DNA of 64,000 nt from Actinia tenebrosa (GCF_009602425.1 NW_022261625.1:32375-96374); one strand, 5' to 3'; counted from the stretch's first letter, positions 23,996-37,370 are shown. Notes: a model not told the origin generated them from the sequence alone. Numbers and translations: made by a program.

Positions 23996-26900
23996 GACTT
24001 ATTCGTTGCCATAGCCTGCAAACCGTGATACCTTGTAGACATGCATGAGCGACTGTGCTGGTGTAAAGAAAACGTTCATTCAAATAGCATCATCAGTATA
24101 ATATTATACAGTACGACACACTCAATTTCCCGTGTATTACGACAGAACAATAGAAATACAAGGTCTGTGAACCGGTTTTGAAATTTTNTTTTTTTTGCTG
24201 ATGTCAGAGCGAGGAAAGTTTCTCCTTTTCCTTTGTGCGGGTTTCACACTGTAATACACAACTAGCAGTGTAATAACCTTTATATAATGTCCGCATATAT
24301 TAAACTAGAATACAGTATCGTAGCATCGTTTTCCTTAAGACTGCTGAGTCGAGGAAGTTGCTTCCGCCTATGATTTCGATACTTGTAACAACTAGAAACT
24401 AGATTATCATCATCTCAAGCAGAACCAGAGGAACAAATCACAGAAACTGCTGTCCAGGCTCTCTCTATCTCCCTCTATCGATTGTGAAAACCAGTCAAAC
24501 CCGATCTACGAGAAGCCAATCTGATCACGATATTCGTTCAATTATACTATATTCATATATAATGATCAATAGAACTGAGGATAATAACGTAAGGATAATA
24601 ACGATTACAACAGTCTAGACCGCTGGACTTAATAGTTGGTTGCTTTAAAACGCCGTATTTTTTTAAGGATATTACATACAGGTAGAGTTTAAAATCTTAG
24701 ATTTATTCAAATGTATTTTGGTTTTATCAATGTGTGTAGTCAATTTATCACAAAACTTATGTAGCCATATTAGCAACACTCCAGCTAAGTTAAGTTATTG
24801 ACGTTACTAAGGAAAATTTAATGCGGACAATAAAAATGATCTCATTACACTGGAATTTGAAGTTTTTAGGGTAAACTAATGGAGCATTTGAATTAGCTGT
24901 AGAGTAGTATCAAGTTGTTAGTTACCCCTGTAAAACTTACCTCAGTTTGTTACGCACTAGGGAAACCTAGTTCTCTTTCTATTCGACGGTAAATCACATA
25001 CAATGAAAGATTTTGAAAGTCATTTTCAGTACAAAGACTATCCTCCATTCAACTAGAACTCAGCTAGCAAAGAATAACATTTTTAATTCATAAGCTAACT
25101 TACTTAATAATTTAGTGTCGGTAAATATCGGAGAAACATCGGGTGCTCTCCGATCAATCCACTGAAGGAGAATTAGTAAAGAGCATTGAAGCGTGCTACA
25201 GGTGATTTCATTGCTACAGCATGGTGGCTGGCTTTGTTCAAAGATTGCACCTTTTGTCTTTCGTAAAATGAATTTTCAGATAAATGGCGGGTACTAAATT
25301 GGGTCAGCCAATAGCTGCTTGACTTTCCTTGCTATAGGACAGGTTGAAGATCAAAATGAATGATTAAGAGAATAAAATGAGACAAGCTTCGTATTTTTCC
25401 GATACTACATAAACAGATAATCAAGAAATGTTTTTTTTTTAATTAGAAGATCGAACAAATTTATCGATAATTAACAAAATGCAATCCATCGACAAACTGT
25501 TAGAACCGACAACTTGAATGGTATATTTTTTGCTAACACATCTTCCGTCAAATTTGCCATCTTTAGGATAAGAGCGGGTTTTTTTCTAACAGGTTATCAT
25601 TGTTCGTCACCTGTTATTCCAACTGTCCCAATAGAATACATGCATATAGACACGTCAGTTATCTTAAAGTTATCTCTTTGACAAGGTGTTACTTGTTGCA
25701 CTACCCCCTCGCGAGGCGATGGAAGACGATGGAGCACTTTAATTAACCCCCTCCCCCCCCCCTCCCCCCCCCCCCAACACTATCACCTATTATTAATTAC
25801 CTATAATTATAGATTAAATTACTCTCGTAAGCGACCACCTTCGGCTGTAATCACTTTTGATTCGCATGACGTGTTTGTCTGAACTTTCTATGTTTATAAA
25901 ACAATTTTTGAAAGATATTTTGAAAAGTCAGACTAGCACTTCTGCGGAATTTGGATTGTAAAGCATTATTAGTATTTATTTATTTTAGCGCAAAGACTAC
26001 GTCCACAATCTGAGCTATTTATACAGGCATATCAAGGATTTTTGTCACTCAACCTGACGAAGTCCGCGATTGTCGGACGAATCTTGAAGGTGAAATGAAT
26101 ACTGTTTTACATTTCAAATCTTGCAGAAGCTTCGCGCAATACTTTCATGGGCAAATAAATGGCGTTTAGATTGTGTTTATTAAAAAACATTACAACAGTC
26201 TCATGATCAGTGGGAGTAGTCGCTAACGGAAAAGAAAGAATTCAAGAAAACTTCAACGGTGGTCGCTTACGAGGGATTTTGATTACAGTGTTCTAGGGTT
26301 AATATTGAAAACAAAAAACGGAAATTAGAGAAAGTGGTCGTTTTAAGCAGATGATCGCCCACGAGAGTGGTTGCTTACAAGGGATTTTGAGTACCTTAAC
26401 GATTTGAGCAAGATGAACATTACTACCTATGCCTTAAATGTAGGGATTTGGAATCAGCGGGTACAAACATTATGAAACACATCCCGGCATATATACTGAA
26501 AATTTTCATGTTTATTCAATTAAATAACCGTTATTATCATTATTGACGTTGCTGACAATTCAGGTGTACTTGACGCATAGTGCGTCTTGACTACAGTCCA
26601 AGACTGTTAGGGTTTAAAAATGTTTAGTAAGCTACTAAAATTCCTGATGTATCGAGGCTATTTGACTTGTAAAAACCTAATTGATTGAATGATTTCATCT
26701 TACTATTGCTCGTTATAGAACGGATTAGCTCTATATTCATTAGTATTCGCAGGATCTCTATTAACTATGGCAGGATAATACCAGAGGACACTACAGTAGT
26801 ATGACATTTCAAACTAGAGTATCAGTATGGATAACCGAGATAAGTATTAGTTTTTTGAACTAATCAGAAAATAGAAAGTTATCAAGCATCGAAACTATTA

Positions 26901-27476
26901 TTATATCTATAAAAACATTTTGTATAGCATTGGAAACGTTTTCTATATGTATAAAACAGACAAAAAATCTAACGAGAACAGAAGTAGAGTACACTCACTA
27001 TAACCATGAAACATTACTGTATAGTAGTACTAAATTGTACTAGTCCCTACTATTTAGTTGAAAATATATTTTGTACTGTTTAACAGAGCAAGTTTTTTCA
27101 TCCTAAAAAAAGTCAATAAATGTTACTGAGTGTAACTCTTACTAAACAGATATTAATATAGGGCATTGGTCTGTTGCGCGGGAATCATCGAATGGTCTTA
27201 TATTGTAGCTATATTACTCTTTATGATGATATTTCCCTTTTATCAAAACTATTCAATAAAATGACTATAAAATAATTATTCAATGTCACTATACTTTGTA
27301 AGAATTCCTCGATCACTATGACAACAGCTATACTCAACGTTGTGTTACCATCTTGTGTTGGTGATCGCCATGACAACTGTTTGCTAAGCATTTGTCTTTG
27401 TATCCATGGACAACTTTCCATAGTAACACTTGTCGGATGTAAAGCCTCCACAGCTTAGACCCACGCAAGCACTTGA
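23996..27476. other. Intergenic stretch between kinesin start and channel stop
   Basis: No supported exon on either strand. Contents: the kinesin 5' UTR/promoter near 24000-25200, an ambiguous base at about 24188, C/T homopolymer runs at about 25747-25776, a GTCCG...CGGAC hairpin near 26050 of the sort found at retroelement ends, and a partial copy of the dispersed MITE-like family at 26985-27090. Confidence 0.6.
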
Positions 27477-30400
27477 TCAACTGATTTCATTCGTTGTTTT
27501 TATTGGCGTGCTGTGAAAGCGAAGCATCGTCGATCCGATAATAGCAACAGATACTTTCTTGCTAAATGATTTTTTAAACTGCGCTTCCATACGTACGGTT
27601 ATCTGTTCAAAGGCTTCGGGCGATTCACCATGTTCCTGTAAAGTTCTTTTTACCAGAGCCTTCAGCACATCAAAACAGTGGACAACATTTCCTTCTCGTA
27701 CTGGAATCGCCAATGTTTTTATTTCATCGTCGTTAGGTTTCGGTATTCTGAACGGTTTATCCAAGTCGGACAGGAAATCCGATAACAAATAAACTGGAAT
27801 GTATTGCTTACCCAATGAAAAGTTGGCAAACTTATGATAGTAACTTTTAAATTTTTCTTTCGATAGTCCGAATTCGTCGCTTTCGTGGGCGCGGTTGACA
27901 TTGTCCAGAAGAACGGCAATGTACATATTAACAATGATTAAAAATACAACCACAATATAGGACACTAAATAGAAGACTGATTCTACAACGTAACCACAGT
28001 TGCCGTTGGGAAGATTTTGATAGTTTGGATCACAGTTTGGTGGTTGTACCATTAGAGCATCCAAAATATCATTCCATCCCGTTCCTGTTGACAAGCGAAA
28101 TATCAACATCATGGATTTCCCAAAGGTTTGGAAGTTAACGAAATCGTCGAGCTCTCCTTGCTTTTTTACGTTACCAAAGGAAGCCATGCCAATTATGGCA
28201 TAGATATACATGATAAGAAACAAAAGGGTTCCAATGTTGAACAAAGCAGGTATGGAAATGATAATTGCTACCAATAATTGACGTATTCGTTTGGCAAACT
28301 GTACGACTCTGAGTAATCTTGCTACTCTAAATACACGAATTACACGTAGAAGACCAGCGTTGACCACTCCTGACTGTGTATTCATCTCATCCAGTACAAT
28401 ACCTGTAGGAATTGAAAACCCTTGTTACGTGCGTTAACGCGTGATAGTGTAATATTTTACACGTGCTTACTAACCTACAACAGAAGACACGACAACTATA
28501 AAGTCAAAAATGTTCCAAGCCTTTTTGAAGTAGTGATGCCTCATTGGAATCAGTTTGATAATCGCCTCGAAAAGAAAGATTCCTACAAGAACGAAGTTGG
28601 CAATTTGTGTGACCGTGCAAATATGCAACGGTGTGAGTCAAGGTGAAACAACACACAGAGTTTGATTAAACAATAGACCGTTTTCTCAAGGTTGCATGCG
28701 CATCCAACTTGACGGGCCACAAAGCTGAAAAACGCAAATTCAGCAAAATTGAGAAGACAGTTTTATATCTAAGGAGAAGAATAATCGATTTTATGAATTC
28801 TTATCTAAAAATTTTTCATAGCAATGCATGATAATACTCGTGTTCTGGTATCGTGGCCCGTTAAGTTCCTTAAATTTGGATGCGCACGCAATCTTGTGAA
28901 AACGCCAATCTATTAGTAGGATTACCAAGAAGTGATTAATGCAATTATATTATGGATAGCTATTAAAGGATATTCATGACGTTAGAGATATCTTCTGGTT
29001 GTCTGTAGTGTTGTACCATCATCAATCCCATGTTTATCATGATGACCGTTAAAATGAAAATTTCAAATTTATTACTCGTCACTAAATCAAATATCTTTCC
29101 CCGGAAGCAATCCTGAAATAAGGAATAAACAATTGATTATTGATTAATCTTTATTCTTGAACGATATTAGTACTGTATGAATTGTGTTAGCGTTAAAGAT
29201 TGGTCGGTTGACTTACTGAAGGGCGAATTGTTTTTGATGGTGGTTTTCTTCTTGATGCAGCTACTAAAATCTGCACCCATTTTCGTTGTGATTCTGTGAG
29301 AAACATCCCCATACTACTGATCTCTTCATACTGAAAATATACCAAACAAAAACAGGACTTACTTGACATGTCTGTGGTCTGGTTACACTTTAGGTATGGA
29401 GCTTACCTTTTTCTTGAGAGTGTTGAAATTATCAATGATGACACCAACAAAAAGATTGAGAACAAAGAATGATCCTACGATAATAAACCCTACAAAGTAC
29501 ACATAAGCCAGCATGTTGTTTTCAAACATCGGTTGTTGATCTACCTGTGTAAGTAACAGAAAGTAAACAATTATATGTAAAGAAAGAGGTTATTAAACTA
29601 ATACAATGAGTGGCCAGAAAGTACTCGGACTAAGATCAAAAATACCTCGGTTGAATCAACAGCATCAGCCATCACTTCCATCCATCCTTCATATGTTGCC
29701 TTTTGAAAAAAGAACAAAATACGATGTGATCTTCTCTTTTCCGTACAAAGTAAGATATTTCATATGAGCTAAGAATAAGCTATTGAACTCACCACTTGAA
29801 GCAGCGCTAAGAAGCCGTTACAGACATTGTCAAAGTTCACATTCGCGTTGACCCAACGGTAGTTGGTTTGGTTCAGACATGAAGTCCTGTTTGGTGCGAC
29901 GCTTGTTGGCAACCTTTCATTGTTCTCATCTACGCATCTAAAGAATTTACCTGGATGATTGAAAGAGAGCGTTACTCTAACGATCACATACGAACCAGGT
30001 TAGCAAACCATGAAATGATTTACCTGCAAATAGCTGAACACCAAGGATACTGAACATAAGCCAGAATAAGATAGAAATGACCAAAACATTCCCAATACCA
30101 GGAATAGCAGCAAAAAGAGCGTTAATAACCACCTGATGGGCATAAGTAATAAGGTCTTAATACCGATGAATAATTTCACCAATAAAACATCAAATTAATA
30201 TTATACTGACCCTCATGCCTCCCAATCGCGATATCGCTCTGAGAGGTCGTAGAGCTCGTATTGTCCTAAATGAGCGAAACACTGAAAGATTTGGATTTCC
30301 AAAAAGACATGCAACGGAAACCTGAAAGTGAAGCGTAGCAGAAAGTTTGTATGATAGTATCTTGGTTAGTGAGTGTGAAAGATAACTTACCGATACAATG

Positions 30401-33400
30401 AGAGCGTCAAGACAGTTCCAAACAGACGAGAAGTACTTGACCAGGCCAAATCCAATGACCTTCAGAAAAAACTCCAGACTAAAAATAATTGCGAAAATGA
30501 AATTAAGCATCTCTAGTGCTCGTTGAAGGTTTGGCTTTTCTGGAAGGTGAACGTCCTCGAATACCTGCCAAGAATAACAAAACTTAGAAGAGTGTACTGA
30601 CATACAATATACACGGAGTAGCTACTAACCAATATAAAACTGCTTATCATGACGGTGAAGAGAATGAACCATTCAAAATAACGATGTTCAACAAAACAAC
30701 GCACACGACAACGGAACTTGAGCCAGCAAAAGTGTTGGCCAGAAGGGCAGTAGCAAATCATGCAACACTGTGGAAAGCAGTCGTCTATCTCTATGATATA
30801 TCGTTTTGGACTGGGATTCTTGTTACGATCTACTACATTACTCGATGATGCACAGCTGTCCGACCCACATTGCGATATGCTCTCAACTAGGAATCAAACA
30901 CAAAGAATACATTTTAAGTTAATACATTACTTGAAGGAGGACGTGCTTATTCTAGTTATGCGTTATTGCGGTTTTTATTCTACATACGATTGATATTTTC
31001 AATTTTATGTCCCTTTGGCGTCACGTCCGAATATCTTTCCTGTAATGGAGATCCAATTCCGGGTTCGGTTGCTCTGCTACTTTCCAAAACCTTAACTTGA
31101 TAAAGTTTGTATCTTTCTCTGAATGTTGCAACGTACATACGGGTTTTCTTGGTCTCAGTTAAGCGACATCGTCTTTTTCTCTTCGGTTTCTCTTCCTTTT
31201 GAATCGTTTCATTTTCTTTTATTGCAAAAGAGTTGAGAAGAAGAGCTACGAAGAGGTTAAGAACCTGCGGAAAATGATCAAAAACTGGTAAAACTTTGGG
31301 TCAATGTTAAGGAATGAAAACTCAAATGGACGAGATGGAACGCTACGGACTTACAATAAAATTGCCAACTATTAGACAAGGCAAAAAGAAGAGTAACGCA
31401 GCCGCGTCAGTCACTCGCATGCAGTCCCAAAGTGGTTCAACCCATTCACTACACAATATCCTAAAGACCATCATAAATGAGTGAGAAAAGTCCTTGAGGT
31501 TCCAGCGTGGTACTTGACCAGCTCCAAACTTCTCTTCAGTGTATGCTGGACCAAAGATACGCATTCCCATCACAGCAAATACATAAATAATCACACCAAG
31601 AATACACGTGATGTTAAGGATGGGATCGACGCTATGGGCAATGGCTTGAATCAGCTTTGCCATGGTTTCCCATGACCGACCCAGGTAAAGAACTCTAAGC
31701 TTAGAAAAGACAAAAAACAAACTATTTGTTAGGCAAAAGATAGTAGAGTCAGAATTACAGTTAAAAGCATGGTTCACTTAGTTACCAGTCTTAATATCCT
31801 AAACATGCTGATTCCAGTGGAGGTTCCCTGGAAGTATGCTACAACGCTAGCGAGGATAATGATACCATCAAACAGATTCCACTTGTTACAAACGTACTTC
31901 CAAAAGCCGACGACAAGAATTTTTATCATCATTTCTAGCAGGAAAATGCCGGTAAATATCTGTAAAGAATGAAATAAACCCTGTTCAGTGTAACCGAGGA
32001 ACAGTCAATTGTTTATTATTCACAACGTATAATGTAATTCTTCTCCATTCTTTGCGCGACTTTCTTAGTCGAAGAGTTAGTTCTCGCACTCTGGCAGCCA
32101 GACCTTGGCCTGGTCCAGGCTGAGGAATTTAAACACCATACGATCGAACAACAAGAAACTGAAACTTACGGCGTTTAAGATGTCTAGAACCAACTCTAAA
32201 TCAGGTGACATGCCATGGTAATACATGCTAAGGACCACTGTATTCAATAGTATCAGAGCTGTAACTATTCCATCAAATAGTGGACGCTCAACAAACTTGG
32301 ACATTTTACTGTGCAGGATTTTGAGTCGGCCATTTCGTTCACATGATGAGTTGCTTATCTGTGAGCCACCAATGAGAGCTTCATGTGCATTGGTTTCGTC
32401 TTCGTCGTGTTCTTTTTCTTCTTCTTCTTCCTCGTAATCCGGGGGATACAAGTGTCGTTCCAAAGGCTCCAGACGTCGTAAAGTATCTTGGTCAGCGGAG
32501 TATGACATTGCTTTTTTCTTGTTTTGCTTGCGCCGTACTTCCTTCAATACAAAAGATTACAATTGAATGCATGTTCATCTTAATATCTGTTCTCATTGGA
32601 CGGAATATCCCAATACAGTCTAATAAGATTAGACAAACCCAAGTCAGATCGGGTTTGGACTTACAGATAATTTTCTAAAGGCAAACTTGCAAGTACATAG
32701 ATCCTATTAAAAAGTAGACTAGTAAATCATCATCAATAGACTTACACAAGAAGTGCTTGTCACTCAGCAGAAAGTAAGATAATAATTACCTCGTCCTCAC
32801 TTGAAAGCATCTCGTGATGATAGGACATGTAGACAACCGCCAGAACAAGATTAAGCAAGTAGAATGAGCATGAAAATATGCCGACAACAAAGTACATTAT
32901 ATACCAAGCTCCCATAGAACGAAGACACTATAACCAAAAAAATGTATTGTTCATTACCGACTACTGAACAAGTTTGAATTGGAATGTACTGAGGCACGAT
33001 TAGATTACCTTGTCATAAAGGTTTTCCCAAAAGTCCATGGTTAGAATCTGGAAAGCCATAACCAGCGCCCAGCCCATATTGTCAAAGTTGGTATAGCCAT
33101 GGTCAGGATTGGGACCTGCACCACTCAAGCACGTGTAGTTTACCGGGCAGCCACTGACAATGAAAAAAAACAGTGGTTTATTAGCATTAACTGCCTTAAA
33201 GAATACAAACTATTTTAATCGACATATTAGGAGAATTGTATTTCAATAGTTACCCTGCAATTGAAGAGTTTCCACATATAAGTGGCTCGTCATCACGAGA
33301 GTACCAGTTACCTAACAAAATGAAATGTGGCGCTCTATCAATATTTTTTATTTTTTGTTAATAACTTAATGTCGATACATTGAGCGGCATGTTTCTAGCT

Positions 33401-36400
33401 TTTGATCACCTTTTATTAATCATTCTAAAGTTGAGCAAAAAACTGGGTCTATTTGGCATTGCAGTGCATTGTGGGGCTGCTTTAGGGCAGGTATTTCTAA
33501 GATGGCGTCGGTATTTGTCCCTTATAACAGTCCCACAATGCACTGTAATGTCAACTCGACCCAAATTATTGCTCAACCTCGAAATGGCTCATAGGAACTG
33601 CAAAATACATATGTAAAGGAATCATTTTTTCACTTACTTGCATTGTTAATATAGCGAACATATTCTATTGACGTGTTTGGTAAAGGCAATTGTACACATT
33701 TGTTCCTTAATTCACCAGAAAACAGTTGCAAACCAATTAGAGCAAGTACACATAATGAAAACATAAACAAAACCAAGACGTCAGTCAGAAGCTTGAGCGA
33801 TCTTAGTAGACTATTGACCATGGTACGTAACCCTGTGATAAGGAAAAACTTAATGAGAAACTGTACAAATACACAACCATTTTATTTACGCCGAATAAGA
33901 AAAAAACAANGATAATAGGAATTACCTTTTAATGCTGATATTGTTCGGAACGCTCGTAAAACACGTAATGTTCGTATTCCAGAGAAACTGGCGATGTTTG
34001 GAGCAATTGATAGATAGCTAAATAATATAAACGTATTGATGAGAAGGAATGAAATAGTCATTGATTAGTTTCAGTTGGTAGCTTACCTTAAGAATACAAC
34101 TATAAAGTCAAGCCAGTTCCACGAGTCTCTTAAGTAAGCATACGTATGAAGTATGAAACCGCGAGAAATGATCTTAAGCAGCATTTCTAATGTGTAAATA
34201 GCAGTGAATATGTATCTGTAGACAGACAAAAAGATAATATAAGCAACTATTCAAAACAATCCCCCACCCCTAGTCCCTCAGTAGGTTATCAGTTAGACCA
34301 TATAGTACATTACAGATCAGTACTTACTCCGCTTCTTCGGGTGGGTCATTTAATGCTAATATTATGCAGTTCACAAGAATGACAACCATTACAAACATCT
34401 CGAAAAATCTGTATTTTGTATTCGTTAAGGAAATGTGTATGAAATGAGTGAAAAAGCGACATTGATTAAGTAAATCATTGGCTGATGGACTTGTAAAGGA
34501 TACGGATGTGTTACTATACGAATAGTAAGAATGCGCAATGGATTGACAGGACTCAAGCACCATAGTGACGCACCAAGGTTATACCTGTAGGCCTGGTAAC
34601 TACTCGATGTTAGCCTGGTACTAAGAACAATATACGTTTCTTCTGAAGGACGCTGTTAAGGACAGAACATAACAAAATGTCAACAAGCCTGATTCTTATT
34701 CTATATTTTTCGATGTTACACTCGTTGCTTTGACATTAGTTATCAAAAATTGTTTTTTATATATAAACCTCGTCATTTGACGACATGACAAACCATGATG
34801 ACAAAACATATAACTAACACTCATTTGACAACATGAGAAAACATATAACTAACATTCATTTGACAACATGACAAAACATATAACTAACATTCAATTGATA
34901 AGCTTTCAAGATAAAGTTTTTAGGCTTTTAGGCCCCGTGATATTAGGCAGGCAATTCTCTGTTTTCAAATCAATTATCTGATATTTTGCTTTTGAGAAGC
35001 GATCTCAGACACAATTCAAATTGATACAAAACTTGAGCGTTTGAACATCAAAATATAAAGATCGAGTCTGTTGCTTTGACAACCAAACGTGTTAATTATG
35101 AATACTGCAAAATAATGAAATATGTTAAAGGGAAGTCTTTGACGCAGATTGTTCAGTAGTTTAGTTCAAACATCTTTTGAAGACACTATTATATATAGAC
35201 CAACACAGTCACACTAAGTAATAAGTTGATCAGTGTCTCGACTGACTCCTATACTAACACCCTTCTCTCGCTATTTTCTACCATTTGTTTCATTATAGAC
35301 CGAAAAACTGAAAAATAATGATGAAACTATTGCCGGCAACAATGTGAAGCACTAGAATCTGAAATGTGCACCCGGAAGTCAAAAATGCCACAATAAGTTG
35401 AACAAATCCAAAACTGACTGAACTGATCGACGAGAAGTAACTAGTAGAAATGATTCTCGTTTTCGTTTCGTAAATATTTCATTTGACCCAAAACCACAGA
35501 AGTTTATTAAGCAAAACTATCAGAATGTCGGCTTAGCCTTATCAGGACACGGAGTCACCACAACTGAGTTACAAGACTTGCATCAGCCAATACTAAAACC
35601 ATCACTTCATTCTTAATAAATCAACCAAAACATACTATTCTAATATACTTGAATTTTGTTAGTTTAATAACTGAATCCTAGAGCCTAATGTTAACTACAG
35701 TAAGAAATCATCATGAGCAGCTGTTCGTGCTGGATAAATAAATCCTTACCGATCCTTCAGTAGCATCATAATCGGCTAGAGGATGCCCAATAATATAGGA
35801 AGGTACTTTACGTCTTATAGGCTTTTCTTCATCAGGTTCCTCGTCGACTTCATGATGTATGTCGTTGGCAGCAAACCTCACTCTCTTGGGTTTGTGAATT
35901 TCATCTTTCTCCTCATCCTCATCGTCCTTGGGCATCTTTGCCCTCAACTTTGTAAAAGAAGTTTGGAAAAATTCCTTAATATTCCAGTGATAAAACATGA
36001 GGAATTGCCTAGAGCGACAGGACTGAAGAGTTTAGTTTTTAAGTTGATAGGTCAGTAACACATCTAATTAACTTTTCTTGCGTGACGATAGAAAAATGAG
36101 TTTTTCATTCTCATACTCGCTACTTCCAGCATTATGTGAAATCATTAAAAATTAAAATCCCCCAAAGGCTGAAAGCTTTGGTCATAATAAATGACAACAA
36201 ACGGCTGGACCGTTTTATGAAATCTTTCTAGGGCTCACTCTCATTCTTTCTTCATCTATCAACTTTATTAATGGCTTACTCCACTATCTTTTTTATGATC
36301 ATCCAGAATATTGTGTTAATACAATCAACTGAATTTAGTATTGATAGGAAATAGCGCTCTGGATCCTGTATCTATTGAAAAGTCAACTATGAATACGAAT

Positions 36401-37090
36401 ATATAATTGGGTCTTGTTTTTACCCAGCCTGCACCTCGGCCTGTTTTGACAATATTTATATAAATAACATATAAAAACTATTTGGCAAAGCATTTGACTT
36501 TGATAGGCATTATTCCGCTTTCTTGAATATATCAGGCTCAACAACAAGCTACATGGAAATACCAAACTATCACTTTACAGCTGATTTGCATATATTGAAC
36601 AGTTATAACAGCATGGGTGCCAAATAATTAAAACTGCTGGCTGTTATGGTCTATCCCGTGTGTAGTAGGGTGGGAAGCATAGTAAATTGACGCTTCCCCG
36701 CATTCGTTTCATTTCTATATTCATGCAAGAGACAGATAGTCATGCAGTGCATTGAACACGATCCAACAACTGCATCAGATTAAACCGAGGTGAATTGAAA
36801 GAATAAATAAATAAATAGTTCTTTGAATGGCAGACAATTCTTTTGAAAGAAAAACGCTAAAATCCTTTGGTAGCGTTAAGGTTCTTATGGTCAGTAACTG
36901 AGTATTCTACAATGCGTTAGTGATGTTTTGAATCTACACTTATTCAGTGCGTGTGAGGATAGGGTGATATTTGTCTGCATGGCTATCTGGCTGAGTCTGA
37001 TCGTTTACATGCAAGACTGAATAAATAATAGTAGAATGAACTTACCGGACTTTGAGCAATAATCGACGTGAAATTCCCTCGGTTCAACAT
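27477..37090 (-). CDS. Voltage-gated sodium-channel-like alpha subunit (Nav2-like, DEET filter)
   Basis: Twenty-six phase-consistent exons (4824 nt, 1607 aa): 37046-37090, 35750-36022, 34504-34652, 34328-34408, 34087-34215, 33926-34017, 33638-33832, 33254-33311, 33153-33009, 32790-32927, 32665-32703, 32170-32541, 31786-31959, 31355-31699, 30988-31264, 30630-30886, 30391-30564, 30211-30321, 30024-30132, 29793-29950, 29646-29699, 29407-29544, 29217-29330, 28974-29112, 28475-28606, 27477-28402. Four six-helix domains. S4 segments carry Arg every third residue (domain [17 protein letters not shown]). Filter residues: D381 (TMDFWEN), E715 (CSEWVEP), E1111 (TYEGWME), T1407 (STGTGW). The III-IV linker has MFL (1180-1182) where vertebrates have IFM. 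The I-II linker has a poly-Glu run; the C-terminus is short with a degenerate IQ-like site. Sodium-channel membership rests on IGxPLxDxD...TYIVL, SWNWLDF and the linker. DEE-type filters usually imply weak Na+ selectivity. The start could lie further upstream. Confidence 0.93.
28607..28973 (-). other. U12-type AT-AC intron of the channel gene
   Basis: No GT-AG pair joins these exons in frame. The minus strand instead reads A|ATATCCTTT at the donor, the U12 AT-AC consensus. A CCTTGAC branch-like site lies near 28637-28643 and the intron ends CAC|AA. The join gives 21 residues between domain IV S1 and S2, as in remembered vertebrate Nav sequences. Another AC end at 28631 is also in frame, adds eight residues and lies closer to the branch site. 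Confidence 0.8.
28671..28916. mobile_element. MITE inside the AT-AC intron
   Basis: The left end has AATAGACCGTTTTCTCAAGG, then TGCGCATCCAA and GGGCCAC. The right end repeats all three blocks in inverted order (GTGGCCCGTTAA, TTGGATGCGCA, AATCTATT). About 246 bp, no coding. Confidence 0.75.
33431..33576. mobile_element. Short MITE with about 50-bp inverted ends
   Basis: TTGAGCAAAAAACTGGGTC and the following GCAGTGCATTGTGGGGCTG are mirrored at the right end by CAGTCCCACAATGCACTG and GACCCAAATTATTGCTCAA. The element is 146 bp with arms covering about two thirds. It is inserted in a channel intron (33312-33637). Confidence 0.8.
34409..34503 (-). other. U12-type GT-AG intron of the channel gene
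   Basis: The 95-base intron begins GTATCCTTT, a perfect U12 donor. It contains TTCCTTAAC, a perfect U12 branch site, at 34424-34432, with the branch A 16 bases from the AG end. It splits a codon just before domain I S1 (VTHP|FFEMF), the place where vertebrate Nav genes, as I recall, carry a U12 AT-AC intron. Confidence 0.9.
34772..34896. repeat. About 35-bp tandem repeat, three to four copies
   Basis: Units containing ACATATAACTAACAYTCATT and TGACAACATGA recur head to tail within the intron between channel exons 2 and 3 (34653-35749). The rest of that intron shows no feature. Confidence 0.8.
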
Positions 37091-37266
37091 CTAGAAATAC
37101 TGATGAATAAAAAGAGAAATCCTCAACAACACTGTCAGACTCGCTATTGTGTGATAAGATAGGCCTTTAATGGAATGAAAATTAGACTTGTAAACGTTAC
37201 CAGCCATAACTTTATTAAGATGCCTTAATTAACCGATATTCAAAAAAATTGAAATATAGAAGGGAA

Positions 37267-37370
37267 GCATGGTAAGTGTGAGGGTAGCATGGTAAGTGTG
37301 AGGGTAGCATGGTAAGTGTGAGGGTGGCATGGTAAAGTGTGAGGGTAGCATGGTAAAGTGTGAGGGTAGC
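37267..37370 (+). repeat. 20-21-bp tandem array carrying donor-like motifs
   Basis: Five copies of AGCATGGTAAGTGTGAGGGT or a close variant. Most copies contain GGTAAGTGTG, a strong U2 donor consensus, on the strand opposite to the channel gene. Any coding in the array is a by-product of the repeat. Confidence 0.85.

Noticed and set aside
27221-27451. Possible C-terminal extension of the channel
   Set aside because: The channel frame already ends at 27477, and no donor before the stop leads to this segment.
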